From Prevotella sp. UBA2456 (lineage in GTDB: Bacteria; Bacteroidota; Bacteroidia; Bacteroidales; Bacteroidaceae), in assembly GCA_002342415.1 (NCBI GenBank), contig DDPY01000046.1:2626-32792 (forward strand): DNA of 30,167 bases, in the 5' to 3' direction. Position 1 is the first letter of the stretch. Every line of letters starts with the position of its first letter. Of this stretch, positions 11,408 to 20,674 are shown in pieces. The notes below the pieces were generated by a model, which was not told the origin of the DNA, did not search any database, and saw only the letters and a program-made list of their open reading frames with translations. Position numbers and translations under genes: made by a program.

Positions 11408-13861
11408 ATGAATATATCTTATAAATGGTTAAAGGAGTACGTAGACTTTGACCTGACACCCCAGCAGGTGTGCGATGCGTTGACATCGACAGGATTGGAG
11501 GTCGACGCACTCGAAGAAGTACAGAGTATTAAGGGCGGTCTGAAAGGACTTTACGTGGGTAAGGTGCTGACGTGCGAGATGCACCCAGACTCAGACCATC
11601 TGCATGTCACAACAGTCGATTTGGGCAAGGGTGAGCCGCAGCAGATAGTATGCGGAGCGCCCAACGTAGCAGCCGGCCAGAAGGTGATAGTAGCCGATCT
11701 GGGTTGCGTGCTCTACGACGGTGACAAGGAGTTTGTAATCAAGAAGTCGAAGCTGCGTGGTGTGGAGTCGCTGGGCATGATTTGTGCCGAGGACGAGATT
11801 GGCATAGGCAGCTCGCATGCGGGCATCATCGTGCTCCCGGACGACGCTGTGGTAGGCACTCCTGCCGCAGAGTATTACCATCTGGAGAGCGACTGGCTCA
11901 TCGAGATTGACATTACGGCCAACCGTGCCGATGCCCTGTCTCACTGGGGTGTCGCCCGCGACCTGTATGCTTGGTTGAAGCAAAACGGCTACGAGACCGC
12001 CCTGCACTATCCCGTGGCGGGCGAACTTGCCGTAGACAACCACGACCTGCCCATCGACGTCGTGATAGAGAACACGGAGGCTTGCCGCCGCTATGCCTGT
12101 GTGAGCATCACGGGATGCGAGGTGAAAGAGTCGCCCGAGTGGCTGAAACAGCGTCTGAACGTAATCGGCCTGCGCCCCATCAATAATATAGTGGACATTA
12201 CCAACTATGTGATGATGGCATTAGGACAGCCGTTGCACTGCTTCGATGCCGATATGGTGAAGGGCCACAAGATTGTGGTGAAGACTCTGCCCGAGGGCAC
12301 TCCCTTCCAGACTCTGGACGGCGTGGAGCACAAGCTTTCGGAGCGCGACCTGGCCATCTGCAACGCAGAGGAGCCGATGTGTATCGCAGGTGTCTTTGGC
12401 GGAAAGGGCAGTGGCACATACGAGACGACGAAGAATGTCGTGCTGGAGTCGGCCTATTTCCATCCTACGTGGATTCGCAAGTCGGCTCGCCGTCACGGGC
12501 TGTCGACGGATGCCTCGTTCCGCTTTGAGCGTGGCGTAGACCCCAACGGCACTATCGACGCACTGAAGTATGCCGCCATGCTTTGCAAGGAGCTGGCTGG
12601 CGGTAAGGTGTCGATGGAGATTCGAGACGAGTATCCCACGAAGATGGACAACGCCCAAGTAAAACTGGAATACAGCTATGTGAACCAGCTGATAGGCAAG
12701 GAGATACCCGTCGAAACCATCAAGAGCATCTGCGAGTCGCTGGAGATGAAGGTGCTGGAGGAAACGGCTGAGGCACTGGTGCTGGAGATTCCCGGCTATC
12801 GTGTCGATGTGCAGCGCCCGTGCGATGTAGTAGAGGACATTCTGCGCATCTATGGATATAATAATGTGGAGATTCCCACGCAGCTGAAATCGTCGCTGGT
12901 CATCAAGGGCGACGAGGACCAGAAGCATAAGCTGGCAAACCTGGTGAGCGAGCAGCTGGTGGGTGCAGGATTCAATGAGATACTGAACAACTCGCTGACG
13001 AAATCGGCATACTACGACGAGACTCAGAACCAGACGCTCGTACACGTCATGAACCCGCTGTCGAGCGACCTGAATGTGATGCGCGGCACACTGCTGTATG
13101 GCGGCTTGGAGAGCATTGCCCACAACGCCAACCGCAAGAATCCGAATTGCCGTTTCTTCGAGTTTGGCAATGTCTACCACTTCTCACCTGAGAAACAGAA
13201 CGACGACGATCCCATGCAGGCCTACAAGGAGCAGTATCACATGGCCTTGTGGCTGACGGGTAAGCGCGTGGAAGGCTCATGGGCGCATCCCGACGAGAAG
13301 ACCTCGTTTGCCGAACTGGATGCCCATGTAGACAATATCCTGGCACGCATTGGAGTGCAGCCGGGTATGCTGGTGCGCAAGAAGTCGGCCAACCCGATAT
13401 TCTCTGCCGCTCTGACCATCGAGAATCGTGGTGGTAAGCAGCTGGTGGAGTTGGGCGTGCTGAGCAAGAAACTGCAGAAGCAGTTTGGCATCGACCTGCC
13501 TGTCTATTATGCCGAACTGAACTGGACGGCGCTGATGAAGGTGATACGCAAGCAGAAGGTGGAGTTCACCGAGATTGCCAAATATCCTGCCGTCAGCCGC
13601 GACCTCGCCTTGCTGATAGACCAGCATGTTGAGTTTGCGCAGATTGAGGAGATTGCACGTCAGACGGAGAAGAAGCTGCTGAAGAAGGTGGAGCTGTTCG
13701 ATGTCTACGAGGGCGACAAGCTGCCTGCTGGCAAGAAGTCGTATGCCGTCAACTTCATTCTTCAGGATGCAGAGAAGACGATGGGCGACAAGCAGATAGA
13801 TGCCATCATGCAGAAGCTGATTGGCAACCTGAAGCAGAAGTTAGGTGCCGAACTGAGATAA
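11408..13861 (+). CDS. pheT: Phenylalanine--tRNA ligase beta subunit
   Basis: An 817-aa protein starting MNISYKWLKEYVDFDLTPQQ, close to the usual PheT length. In order: the N-terminal domain and tRNA-binding EMAP-like domain (about 40-155, with CEMHPDSDHLHV and VCGAPNV), the B3/B4 editing domain (about 210-390, NIVDITNYVM), the B5 domain (about 400-475), the catalytic-like core (about 490-690, MNPLSSDLNVMR) and the C-terminal FDX-ACB anticodon-binding domain (about 725-817, FTEIAKYPAVSRDLALLID). With PheS it charges tRNA-Phe and edits mischarged Tyr. The start at 11408 follows its own promoter. The alpha subunit gene is not adjacent: it lies at the right edge on the other strand. Confidence 0.97.
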   Translation: MNISYKWLKEYVDFDLTPQQVCDALTSTGLEVDALEEVQSIKGGLKGLYVGKVLTCEMHPDSDHLHVTTVDLGKGEPQQIVCGAPNVAAGQKVIVADLGCVLYDGDKEFVIKKSKLRGVESLGMICAEDEIGIGSSHAGIIVLPDDAVVGTPAAEYYHLESDWLIEIDITANRADALSHWGVARDLYAWLKQNGYETALHYPVAGELAVDNHDLPIDVVIENTEACRRYACVSITGCEVKESPEWLKQRLNVIGLRPINNIVDITNYVMMALGQPLHCFDADMVKGHKIVVKTLPEGTPFQTLDGVEHKLSERDLAICNAEEPMCIAGVFGGKGSGTYETTKNVVLESAYFHPTWIRKSARRHGLSTDASFRFERGVDPNGTIDALKYAAMLCKELAGGKVSMEIRDEYPTKMDNAQVKLEYSYVNQLIGKEIPVETIKSICESLEMKVLEETAEALVLEIPGYRVDVQRPCDVVEDILRIYGYNNVEIPTQLKSSLVIKGDEDQKHKLANLVSEQLVGAGFNEILNNSLTKSAYYDETQNQTLVHVMNPLSSDLNVMRGTLLYGGLESIAHNANRKNPNCRFFEFGNVYHFSPEKQNDDDPMQAYKEQYHMALWLTGKRVEGSWAHPDEKTSFAELDAHVDNILARIGVQPGMLVRKKSANPIFSAALTIENRGGKQLVELGVLSKKLQKQFGIDLPVYYAELNWTALMKVIRKQKVEFTEIAKYPAVSRDLALLIDQHVEFAQIEEIARQTEKKLLKKVELFDVYEGDKLPAGKKSYAVNFILQDAEKTMGDKQIDAIMQKLIGNLKQKLGAELR

Positions 13862-13930
13862 ATCGTTAAAATAGTAAATAAAGCTCCGCTAATCAATAGA
13901 AAATCGAAAATCAGTAAATAGTAAATAATT

Positions 13931-14662
13931 ATGGGAAGAGCATTTGAATATCGTAAAGCAACAAAGCTGAAGAGATGGGGCCACATGGCCAAGACATTCA
14001 CCAAAATCGGCAAGCAGATAGCTATTGCCGTCAAGGCTGGCGGTCCTGATCCGGACATGAACCCCGCCCTGCGTGCATGCATAGCCAATGCCAAGCGTGA
14101 GAATATGCCGAAGGACAACATCGAGCGTGCCATCAAGAACGCCATGGGCAAGGACCACGCTGACTATAAGGAGGTGAACTACGAGGGATATGGCCCTCAT
14201 GGCATTGCTGTCTTTGTAGAGACGCTGACCGACAACACCACCCGTACGGTAGGCGATGTGCGTTCAGTCTTCAACAAGTTTAACGGCAACCTCGGTACTC
14301 AGGGTTCACTGTCGTTCCTCTTCGACCATAAAGCCGTCTTCACCTTCAAGAAGAAGGACGGCCTGGATATGGACGAGATGATTCTGGACCTGATAGATTT
14401 CGGTGTGGAGGATGAGTATGATGAGGACGAGGAAGAGGGCAGCATCACCATCTATGGCGACCCCTCATCGTTCGCTGCCATCCAGAAGCATCTGGAGGAG
14501 AACGGCTTCGAGGTGACAGGTGCCGAGTTTACCCGCATCCCCAACGACCTGAAGGATGTGACCCCCGAGGAGCGTGAGACCATCGACAAGATGGTGGAGA
14601 AGCTGGAGGACTTTGACGATGTACAGACGGTCTATACCAACATGAAACCTGAGGAGATGTAA
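13931..14662 (+). CDS. yebC: YebC/PmpR-family protein
   Basis: A 243-aa protein beginning MGRAFEYRKATKLKRWGHMA, with the signature GGPDPDMNPALRACIANAKR and NMPKDNIERAI, then the YEGYGPHGIAVFVETLTDN segment: a full-length three-domain YebC. The family was described as transcriptional regulators and more recently implicated in helping ribosomes through proline-rich or stalling sequences. The gene begins 69 bp after pheT with no clear promoter between, so it may be co-transcribed with it, which fits a translation role. The middle holds a very acidic stretch (VEDEYDEDEEEG), common in Bacteroidota members. Confidence 0.95.
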   Translation: MGRAFEYRKATKLKRWGHMAKTFTKIGKQIAIAVKAGGPDPDMNPALRACIANAKRENMPKDNIERAIKNAMGKDHADYKEVNYEGYGPHGIAVFVETLTDNTTRTVGDVRSVFNKFNGNLGTQGSLSFLFDHKAVFTFKKKDGLDMDEMILDLIDFGVEDEYDEDEEEGSITIYGDPSSFAAIQKHLEENGFEVTGAEFTRIPNDLKDVTPEERETIDKMVEKLEDFDDVQTVYTNMKPEEM

Positions 14663-14676
14663 TATCCTCCTCGCGG

Positions 14677-15078
14677 TTATTCGTAATCCTTACGCTGGAA
14701 TGTGGCTTCAAAAAGCCGTGTTCCAGCGTTCTTCGTGGAATAGTACACGTAGCCGAAGTTGTAGCCAGCCTCCTTATAGTCCTTCAGGTTTGTCGAGTTG
14801 CGCAGGTTTTTTAGCATCAGGCTCCAGAGGTCGGCCTTTTGGATGGCCAGGGTATCGTCGGCTGTGCCCTCTACCGTATAGTAGTAGGTGAGTGTACGGT
14901 TCTGCGGCGTAAACACAAGACTGTCAATCACCACACGGGTGCCGTTGGTGGCAGTGATGAGTGCGGGGCACTTCTTCTCTGTAAAATCCTTGGCTTCCCG
15001 TGCACATCGTTCATCCATTGCCTCCTGGCATGCCGACAGTGTTGCTGCGGCCAGCAGGATGCTTAGTATCTTCTTCAT
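14677..15078 (-). CDS. Small lipoprotein, unknown function
   Basis: A 133-aa protein. MKKILSILLAAATLSAC is a clean signal peptide with lipobox LSAC; Cys17 would be lipidated and the mature protein anchored in the envelope. I chose the ATG at 15078 because an ATG at 15111 would add eleven charged residues before the signal. The mature part has beta-type strands (TRVVIDSLVFTPQNRTLTYY) and resembles small uncharacterised Bacteroidales lipoproteins. It lies 25 bp after rlmH on the same strand, probably the last gene of the run from ftsK, and ends tail to tail with yebC, with a 14-bp gap. Confidence 0.75.
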   Translation of the reverse strand: MKKILSILLAAATLSACQEAMDERCAREAKDFTEKKCPALITATNGTRVVIDSLVFTPQNRTLTYYYTVEGTADDTLAIQKADLWSLMLKNLRNSTNLKDYKEAGYNFGYVYYSTKNAGTRLFEATFQRKDYE

Positions 15079-15103
15079 AATAACTTTTATTTCTTTTCTA
15101 TAC

Positions 15104-15574
15104 TTACTCATGGTGATAGGGCTCGCCCTTGATGATGGTGCAGGCGCGATAAATCTGCTCGGTAAAGATGAGGCGTATCATCTGGTGCGAGAAGGTCATC
15201 TTCGAGAGCGACAGCTGCTCGTTGGCACGCTGGTAGACGGAGGGGGAGAAACCATACGGGCCGCCGATGACGAAGACGAGACGGCGTGCCGTTTGCTGCT
15301 TCTGCTGGAGCCAGCGGGCAAAGTCGATGCTGCGATACTCGCATCCGTGCTCGTCTAACAGAACAACGGTGTCTGCCGGCTGCAGCTGTTTCAGTATCAG
15401 CTCGCCCTCGGTCTGCTTCTGCTGCTCCTCGGTCAGGTTGCGGGTGTTCTTCAGCTCGGCGATGGTTACTACCTCGAAGGGCATGTAGTGGCCGATGCGC
15501 TCCACATAGTCGTTGATGCCTGCCTGGAAGTGCTTGTTGACGGTCTTACCTACTTGTATCAGTATCGTTTTCAT
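15104..15574 (-). CDS. rlmH: 23S rRNA (pseudouridine-1915-N3)-methyltransferase RlmH
   Basis: A 156-aa SPOUT-class methyltransferase, the usual length. It opens MKTILIQVGKT, has VVLLDEHGCEYRSIDFARWL in the middle, and ends with the trefoil-knot signature: FVIGGPYGFSPSVYQRA, SLSKMTFSHQMIRLIFTEQI, YRACTIIKGEPYHHE. It methylates the pseudouridine in helix 69 of 23S rRNA on assembled ribosomes. The start overlaps the end of the DUF4491 gene by 29 nt. It lies in the minus-strand run ftsK to lipoprotein. Confidence 0.97.
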   Translation of the reverse strand: MKTILIQVGKTVNKHFQAGINDYVERIGHYMPFEVVTIAELKNTRNLTEEQQKQTEGELILKQLQPADTVVLLDEHGCEYRSIDFARWLQQKQQTARRLVFVIGGPYGFSPSVYQRANEQLSLSKMTFSHQMIRLIFTEQIYRACTIIKGEPYHHE

Positions 15575-15932
15575 CTTCTATGGCGTAGATGCTCTTGCCG
15601 TGATGCACGGGGCAGAGGGTCTCGTTCTTGTCGATAGGTGGATATTCGTCGCGGCGCTTGGGGTTCATGGGGAACCAGCCTTTCTGCACGCGCTTCTTCT
15701 GTGAGAAGAGTTCGCCGATGCCCCAGAGTGCAGATGCACCGAAGACGCCGACAACGGCCGAGAGGATGGTGTTCTCGATGAACAGTGCTCCGATGAGGCA
15801 CGTCAGGCCGATGATGAGATATACGGTCCAAGGGCGTGTGCCCCAGTGGTATTCGGTCTTGATGACGATAGGGTGCCAGATGCCGATGGTGAGAAACGTG
15901 CATACGGCTATGATGATTCCTGTGAAATACAT
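15546..15932 (-). CDS. DUF4491-family membrane protein
   Basis: A 128-aa protein with about three membrane segments: residues 2-20 (YFTGIIIAVCTFLTIGIWHP), 36-53 (TVYLIIGLTCLIGALF) and 56-75 (TILSAVVGVFGASALWGIGE). The conserved IGIWHPIVIK...YHWG and the soluble tail KKRVQKGWFPMNPKRR are typical of DUF4491, a Bacteroidales-type family of unknown function. It overlaps rlmH by 29 nt and follows the DUF5687 gene by 46 bp, suggesting shared transcription. Confidence 0.85.
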   Translation of the reverse strand: MYFTGIIIAVCTFLTIGIWHPIVIKTEYHWGTRPWTVYLIIGLTCLIGALFIENTILSAVVGVFGASALWGIGELFSQKKRVQKGWFPMNPKRRDEYPPIDKNETLCPVHHGKSIYAIEDENDTDTSR

Positions 15933-15978
15933 GATGGGATTTACGATTTACTATTTTCTATTTTCGATTTGCAATTTG

Positions 15979-17475
15979 TTATCTTGTAGCGTGGAAGCCT
16001 TCGAGGTTGTTGTAGCGGCGGTGCATCATGCGGCGGTAGATGTTGCGCATCCATAAGGGCTCGGACAGGGTGATGGCAAGCCCAAAGAGCAGCAACAGCA
16101 GATAGGCGATGTCGTCGCTGAAGATGGCTTGCAGGATGAAGACGAGGGCGACGGGGGCGAACATCGCCACCATCGAGGCTATCGACTGCCACTTGTTTTC
16201 CATCTGGTTCTTGCCCGTTATCTTGTCGTTGAGGGGTAGGGTGGTCTTGTTGTAAACTGCCATCTGGAAGAGCAGCAGATAGACGGGGCCCGTAGCGGTG
16301 AAGAGGTAGGCGAGTACCATCAGCAGCGAGAATTTTCCTGTGACGACGGGTATGAGTGTGAACACGAGGGGGAGCAGCAGGATGGTGCAGTAGAAGTAGT
16401 ACTTGGCGCGTAGCAGTGTGAGGATATTCTCCTCGTAAACCATCAGCAGGTCGATATAGTTTCCCTCGGGGCACATGACCTTGGTCAGGTTGACGGCTCC
16501 GAAGAAGATGAAGGCATAGAGGCACCAGAAGTTGCGCTCGAACGAGCTGCTATACACGTTGGTGAAGGCTATCATCAGCGAGAAGAACATGATGAAGCAT
16601 ACACCCTGGATGAAGCGTGAGCGGATGGCCTTGTTGCGCATGGTGCTCTTGATTTCGAGTTTCAGGTATTCGCCAATCTGCCCGAAGCGGTTGAGTGCGC
16701 TGAACTCGGAAACGGTCTTGAGATTCGTATTCTCCTTTTTGCCGATTTCATCGTAGATGAGCTGCATCTGCAAGCGGCGGTTGATGACGAAAAGGCCCAG
16801 GCAGAGTACCGAGAAAGTCAGGAACAGCCACCATAGTGACACGTCTGCTTTCAGTATATCGGCAATGCTGTCGAAGAGCTGGTCTGAGAGATCGTCGGGG
16901 AGGACGAGAAACGGCAGTATCAGTGCTCCATAGAAGAGTGCGGGCAGTGCCCACCAGTATAGGCTCTGGTTGACCAGCGTGCGCACCAACAGGTACCACT
17001 GGCTGTTGACCACCACCATGAGGTGCAGGAGGAACAGCATGCCGAGGGCTGTCCAGAAGGTGATGCCTCCGCACCATACGATGAACACGTAGGGCAGGTA
17101 GAGCGTCATCCATACCAGGTTGCCCATGTCGAGAATCTGGTTGACGAGGAAGCAGTCGATGGCGGCATACTTGCTGATAGGTGTCAGCAGGTAGGGCTTG
17201 ACGAGCATCAGCGGTGTCTGCTGCGTCATAAAGCGCATGCCGAAGTCGAGAATGAGCAGGAAAGGCACCACGTAGAAAATCATGTTGGGCTCGTCGGCTT
17301 CGGTAGCCGCTATCCATCCGAGGAAGGTGCCCAGGGCGATAAACTCGATGGCAAAGATGGCCACCATCAGATAGCCGAAGAACTTGCCATACTGGTTGGC
17401 CTCGAACATCGGGTTGCGCTTCTCACTCAGTTTGGTGTTCTTGCGCAAAAGGAAGAACAGCTGTATCTTATTCAT
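15979..17475 (-). CDS. DUF5687-family membrane protein (ABC-transporter permease-like)
   Basis: A 498-aa integral membrane protein with about 10-12 hydrophobic segments, for example FFGYLMVAIFAIEFIALGTF, VVPFLLILDFGMRF, LWWLFLTFSVLCLGLFVINR and ALVFILQAIFSDDIAYLLLL. The conserved QTPLMLVKPYLLTPI motif (residues 87-101) and ENILTLLRAKYYF match DUF5687, a Bacteroidota family usually encoded beside an ABC ATPase and presumed to be its permease. No ATPase gene is adjacent here. The ATG at 17475 is chosen because the upstream ATG at 17484 lies in a simple repeat tract. It sits between lolA-like and DUF4491 genes. Confidence 0.85.
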   Translation of the reverse strand: MNKIQLFFLLRKNTKLSEKRNPMFEANQYGKFFGYLMVAIFAIEFIALGTFLGWIAATEADEPNMIFYVVPFLLILDFGMRFMTQQTPLMLVKPYLLTPISKYAAIDCFLVNQILDMGNLVWMTLYLPYVFIVWCGGITFWTALGMLFLLHLMVVVNSQWYLLVRTLVNQSLYWWALPALFYGALILPFLVLPDDLSDQLFDSIADILKADVSLWWLFLTFSVLCLGLFVINRRLQMQLIYDEIGKKENTNLKTVSEFSALNRFGQIGEYLKLEIKSTMRNKAIRSRFIQGVCFIMFFSLMIAFTNVYSSSFERNFWCLYAFIFFGAVNLTKVMCPEGNYIDLLMVYEENILTLLRAKYYFYCTILLLPLVFTLIPVVTGKFSLLMVLAYLFTATGPVYLLLFQMAVYNKTTLPLNDKITGKNQMENKWQSIASMVAMFAPVALVFILQAIFSDDIAYLLLLLFGLAITLSEPLWMRNIYRRMMHRRYNNLEGFHATR

Positions 17476-17558
17476 AACTCTCAACTTTCAACTTTCAACT
17501 CTCAACTTTCCCACGAGCTCCGCTCGCTTTGTACCTTTAGGTCAAAGAACTCTCAACT
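17476..17558. repeat. aactctcaacttt-type simple repeats between lolA-like and DUF5687 genes
   Basis: Imperfect 8-10-base units (aactctcaact, ttcaactttc) at 17476-17510 and again at 17548-17558, flanking a segment with gagctccgctcg and tttgtacctttaggtcaaag. It forms the whole intergenic space and the last bases of the upstream gene. Confidence 0.65.
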
Positions 17559-18186
17559 ACCGAAGGTCAATCACCTCCGCCTGGGGGAAGTCCTTCGAGT
17601 TGAAACGGAAGGTGGCATCGGCTATGGGCTTCTGAGGTACGCTGCACCCAGAGATGCTGATGGTAGTCCACTTGTTGTTGCGTAGGAACTTGATGTTGCT
17701 CGGTGTATAGGCCACACCAGCCACCGAGCCCTGATAGACCGAGATGTAGGCTTCCTGTATGGGCTTGTTCTTGGCTGTGGCCTTCAGGTGGACAACGTAG
17801 CGAGAGCCTTCTTTCTTCATCGTGTAGCTGTAGCCCTGCCGATAGAGATAGATGAAGTCTGCGGGATTATTGAAGTCAGAAGACTTGGGCGTGCTCACGT
17901 TTACCTCGTCGATGCCCTTGGCACCGTGGTTGACGGCTGCCCACTGGGTCTTGCCGTCATACCAGACGAGCATCTTGTCTGACCGTAGGCAGTACTTCTT
18001 GCCTTTCACCATAAAGCGCCCGCTGGCCAGATTGTTGCCCTTGTCGTCCTTGATATGGAAGGCGGCAGAAGCGCCGTTCTTGTTGGAAAACACGGCGGCC
18101 GTCTTGTCTAACACTTGCTTGGCGGTTTGTCCGTAGGATGCCGCTGTTATGAGCAGCATCAGCATGATTGTTTTTATCCTTTCCAT
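17557..18186 (-). CDS. LolA-like outer-membrane lipoprotein carrier protein
   Basis: A 209-aa secreted protein. MERIKTIMLMLLITAASYGQ is a signal peptide, probably cleaved near SYGQ-T. The mature part begins TAKQVLDKTAAVFSNKNGAS and has the LolA-type alternating strands: GRFMVKGKKYCLRSDKMLVW followed by YDGKTQWAAV. LolA ferries lipoproteins across the periplasm; Bacteroidota genomes often encode one next to ftsK, as here, where the genes overlap by 13 nt. It differs enough from the E. coli protein that the family call rests on pattern and context. Confidence 0.82.
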   Translation of the reverse strand: MERIKTIMLMLLITAASYGQTAKQVLDKTAAVFSNKNGASAAFHIKDDKGNNLASGRFMVKGKKYCLRSDKMLVWYDGKTQWAAVNHGAKGIDEVNVSTPKSSDFNNPADFIYLYRQGYSYTMKKEGSRYVVHLKATAKNKPIQEAYISVYQGSVAGVAYTPSNIKFLRNNKWTTISISGCSVPQKPIADATFRFNSKDFPQAEVIDLR

Positions 18187-20645
18187 TGTGATAATAGGTT
18201 TTCAAGACTCATCTCGTCCATAATCAATACTTCGCGGGGCTTCGAACCGTGAGCCTGTCCCACGATGCCCGCCTTCTCTAACTGGTCCATCAGTCGACCG
18301 GCGCGGTTGTAACCGATGGCAAACTTGCGCTGTATCAGACTTGTGCTGCCGCTCTGCTCGCGGACTATCAGACGGGCAGCATCCTCGAACATCGGATCCA
18401 GATGCTGCATGTCTACGTCGCGACTCTCACCACCCTCGCCATCATCAGTGTCAGGCTCAGGCAGTTCGAAGGCGCTGAGATAGCCCTGCTGTTGCGAAAT
18501 GAACTGATTGATTCGCTCCACCTCGGGCGTGTCGACAAAGGCACACTGCACGCGGACAGGCTCGCCACCGTTCAGGTAGAGCATGTCGCCTCGGCCTATC
18601 AGTTGCTGTGCACCTGGGCGGTCCAGAATGGTGCGCGAGTCAATCATGGCTCCCACACGGAAGGCAATACGGCTTGGGAAGTTGGCCTTGATGGTACCTG
18701 TAATAATATTAGTGGTAGGACGCTGGGTGGCGATAATCATGTGGATGCCTACGGCACGCGCCAGCTGTGCGATACGCGCTATGGGCAGCTCTATCTCCTT
18801 GCCTGCCGTCATAATCAGGTCGCCAAACTCATCGATGACGACGACGATGTATGGCATATACTTATGTCCGTGCTCAGGATTAAGCTGACGGTCGATGAAC
18901 TTCTTGTTGTACTCCTTGATGTTGCGCGCCTGGGCCATCTTCAGCAGGTCGTAGCGGGTATCCATCTCCTTGCAGAGCGAGTTGAGCGTGCGCACCACCT
19001 TGGTGACATCGGTGATGATGGGATCGGCTTCGTCGTCGGGAATCTTCGCAAGGAAGTGGTTCTCGATGGTGGCATAGATGCTGAACTCCACCTTCTTGGG
19101 GTCTACGAGCACGATCTTCAGTTCTGCGGGGTGCTTCTTATATAACAAGGAGGTGATGATTGCATTCAGACCTACCGACTTACCCTGACCGGTAGCACCA
19201 GCTACGAGCAAGTGGGGAGCCTTGGCCAAATCGAACATAAACACTTCGTTGGTAATGGTCTTTCCGAGGGCACAGGGCAGCTCCATCGTGGTCTCCTGGA
19301 ACTTCTTCGAGTTCAGAATAGACTCCATCGACACGATGGCAGGCTTGGCGTTCGGCACCTCGATACCGATGGTTCCCTTGCCGGGTATCGGCGCAATGAT
19401 ACGGATGCCGAGTGCCGAGAGGCTCAGGGCTATATCGTCCTCGAGGTTGCGAATCTTCGAGATTCTTACACCCGGTGCCGGCGTAATCTCATAGAGCGTG
19501 ATGGTGGGACCGACGGTGGCCTTGATGCTGGAGATCTCCACTCCGAAGTTGCGCAGCACGTCAACGATGCGGTTCTTGTTGGCGTTTTGCTCAGTCATAT
19601 CGATGAAGGGCTTGCCGTCCGACTCGTATTTCTTCAGCAGGTCGAGCGTGGGGTAACGGTAGTTCTCCAGGTCACGCTTGGGGTCGTAGGGGGTCGAGAT
19701 GTCTCCATATTCGCCTACGAGGTCTTTGCCCTCTGCCTTCTCTTCCTTTTCGCCAGTGTCTACGGTCATTTCAACGTCTTGGGGATGTTGAGAGGGCGTG
19801 GGGGAGGTAGATGTTGTGGGTGAAGTAGGTGTTATGGGGGATGGAGCGGGATCGGCGGTCTCTTCATCAATCTTGAACTCTACGGTCTCCGTGATGGGGT
19901 CGTCGAATACCTCCGGGTCATCCATCGTATCTATCGTGTCTGCCTGAGGGGGCTCCGCTTCGCTCTCTTCCTTGCCGATATGGATTTCCATCGGAATCTT
20001 CTTCAGATAATGCAGCGGATTGAATATCTTGCGGACGATGATAACGGTCTCCATGCTGAGATAGGTAAGGAAGGCGAGAGCTGTCAGGGCCAGCACTGCC
20101 GTCAAGCCAGGAGTGCCAATCAATCCCTCTATATACTGGCTGACAGCCAACCCGTGATCTCCGCCGGGATTGTAGCAGGCATCGTAGAAGAAGGGTGCCA
20201 GGAACTTGGCCATCGTGACCGAAGCCCATACCATGAAGACAGCCAGACAGAGAAACCACTTCAGCAGATTGAACTTATAGGCTCGCATCAGATTGACCGA
20301 TACGAGCAGGAGGAACGCAGGGATGAGGAAGGCTGCCAACCCGAAGCAACGCTTGACGAAGAACCAGGAGGCATAGGCTCCCAGGGAGCCGCAGGCATTC
20401 TGGAATTCGCCATTCTGGTTGAGTATCTCTCCGTCGCGGGGTGTTTCGATGATGCTTTGGTCGGCCTCGCCCGTTACGAAGAACGAGATGAAGGCCCATA
20501 TCATGTAGCCTGCTACGAATAATAGCCCAAATCCAAACACAAAGTTAAGTCGCTCGTTGTGGAATATCTTGTCGATGCCTAAGGCCTCCTTCAGTGACGA
20601 AACACTGCGATCTTGTGTAGCCTTGCTTGATTTTTTCTTTGCCAT
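18174..20645 (-). CDS. ftsK: DNA translocase FtsK/SpoIIIE
   Basis: An 823-aa protein. Membrane segments lie at about 35-57, 98-120, 128-150 and 178-205. A low-complexity S/T/P linker (about 266-288) follows, then the alpha/beta motor domain: Walker A GATGQGKS (483-490), VDPKKVEFS (514-522), Walker B VVVIDEFGDL (601-610) and ATQRPTTNIITG (639-650). The gamma winged-helix domain (about 750-808, LIQRKFAIGYNRAGRLMDQL) reads the orienting DNA sequences. It acts at the division septum to pump and resolve chromosome ends. A -7 box lies at 20675-20682. It overlaps the lolA-like gene by 13 nt and diverges from the 3'-5' exonuclease gene. Confidence 0.97.
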   Translation of the reverse strand: MAKKKSSKATQDRSVSSLKEALGIDKIFHNERLNFVFGFGLLFVAGYMIWAFISFFVTGEADQSIIETPRDGEILNQNGEFQNACGSLGAYASWFFVKRCFGLAAFLIPAFLLLVSVNLMRAYKFNLLKWFLCLAVFMVWASVTMAKFLAPFFYDACYNPGGDHGLAVSQYIEGLIGTPGLTAVLALTALAFLTYLSMETVIIVRKIFNPLHYLKKIPMEIHIGKEESEAEPPQADTIDTMDDPEVFDDPITETVEFKIDEETADPAPSPITPTSPTTSTSPTPSQHPQDVEMTVDTGEKEEKAEGKDLVGEYGDISTPYDPKRDLENYRYPTLDLLKKYESDGKPFIDMTEQNANKNRIVDVLRNFGVEISSIKATVGPTITLYEITPAPGVRISKIRNLEDDIALSLSALGIRIIAPIPGKGTIGIEVPNAKPAIVSMESILNSKKFQETTMELPCALGKTITNEVFMFDLAKAPHLLVAGATGQGKSVGLNAIITSLLYKKHPAELKIVLVDPKKVEFSIYATIENHFLAKIPDDEADPIITDVTKVVRTLNSLCKEMDTRYDLLKMAQARNIKEYNKKFIDRQLNPEHGHKYMPYIVVVIDEFGDLIMTAGKEIELPIARIAQLARAVGIHMIIATQRPTTNIITGTIKANFPSRIAFRVGAMIDSRTILDRPGAQQLIGRGDMLYLNGGEPVRVQCAFVDTPEVERINQFISQQQGYLSAFELPEPDTDDGEGGESRDVDMQHLDPMFEDAARLIVREQSGSTSLIQRKFAIGYNRAGRLMDQLEKAGIVGQAHGSKPREVLIMDEMSLENLLSQWKG

Positions 20646-20674
20646 AAATCACATTATATAATAATAACGGAGTG

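Noticed and set aside
12221..13180. 319-codon open frame antisense to pheT
   Set aside because: Shadow of the pheT codon bias; composition is atypical (His/Leu/Gln-rich) with no recognisable motif.
15941..16525. 194-codon open frame overlapping the DUF5687 gene
   Set aside because: Arg/His/Pro-rich translation typical of an out-of-frame reading; the DUF5687 frame has membrane segments.
17500..17550. tttgtaccttta near the lolA/DUF5687 gap as a plus-strand promoter
   Set aside because: The box is TACCTTTA, not TTTG, and no plus-strand gene follows.
18402..19145. 247-codon open frame antisense to ftsK
   Set aside because: Covers the motor domain of ftsK in reverse; no supporting start signal or domain.
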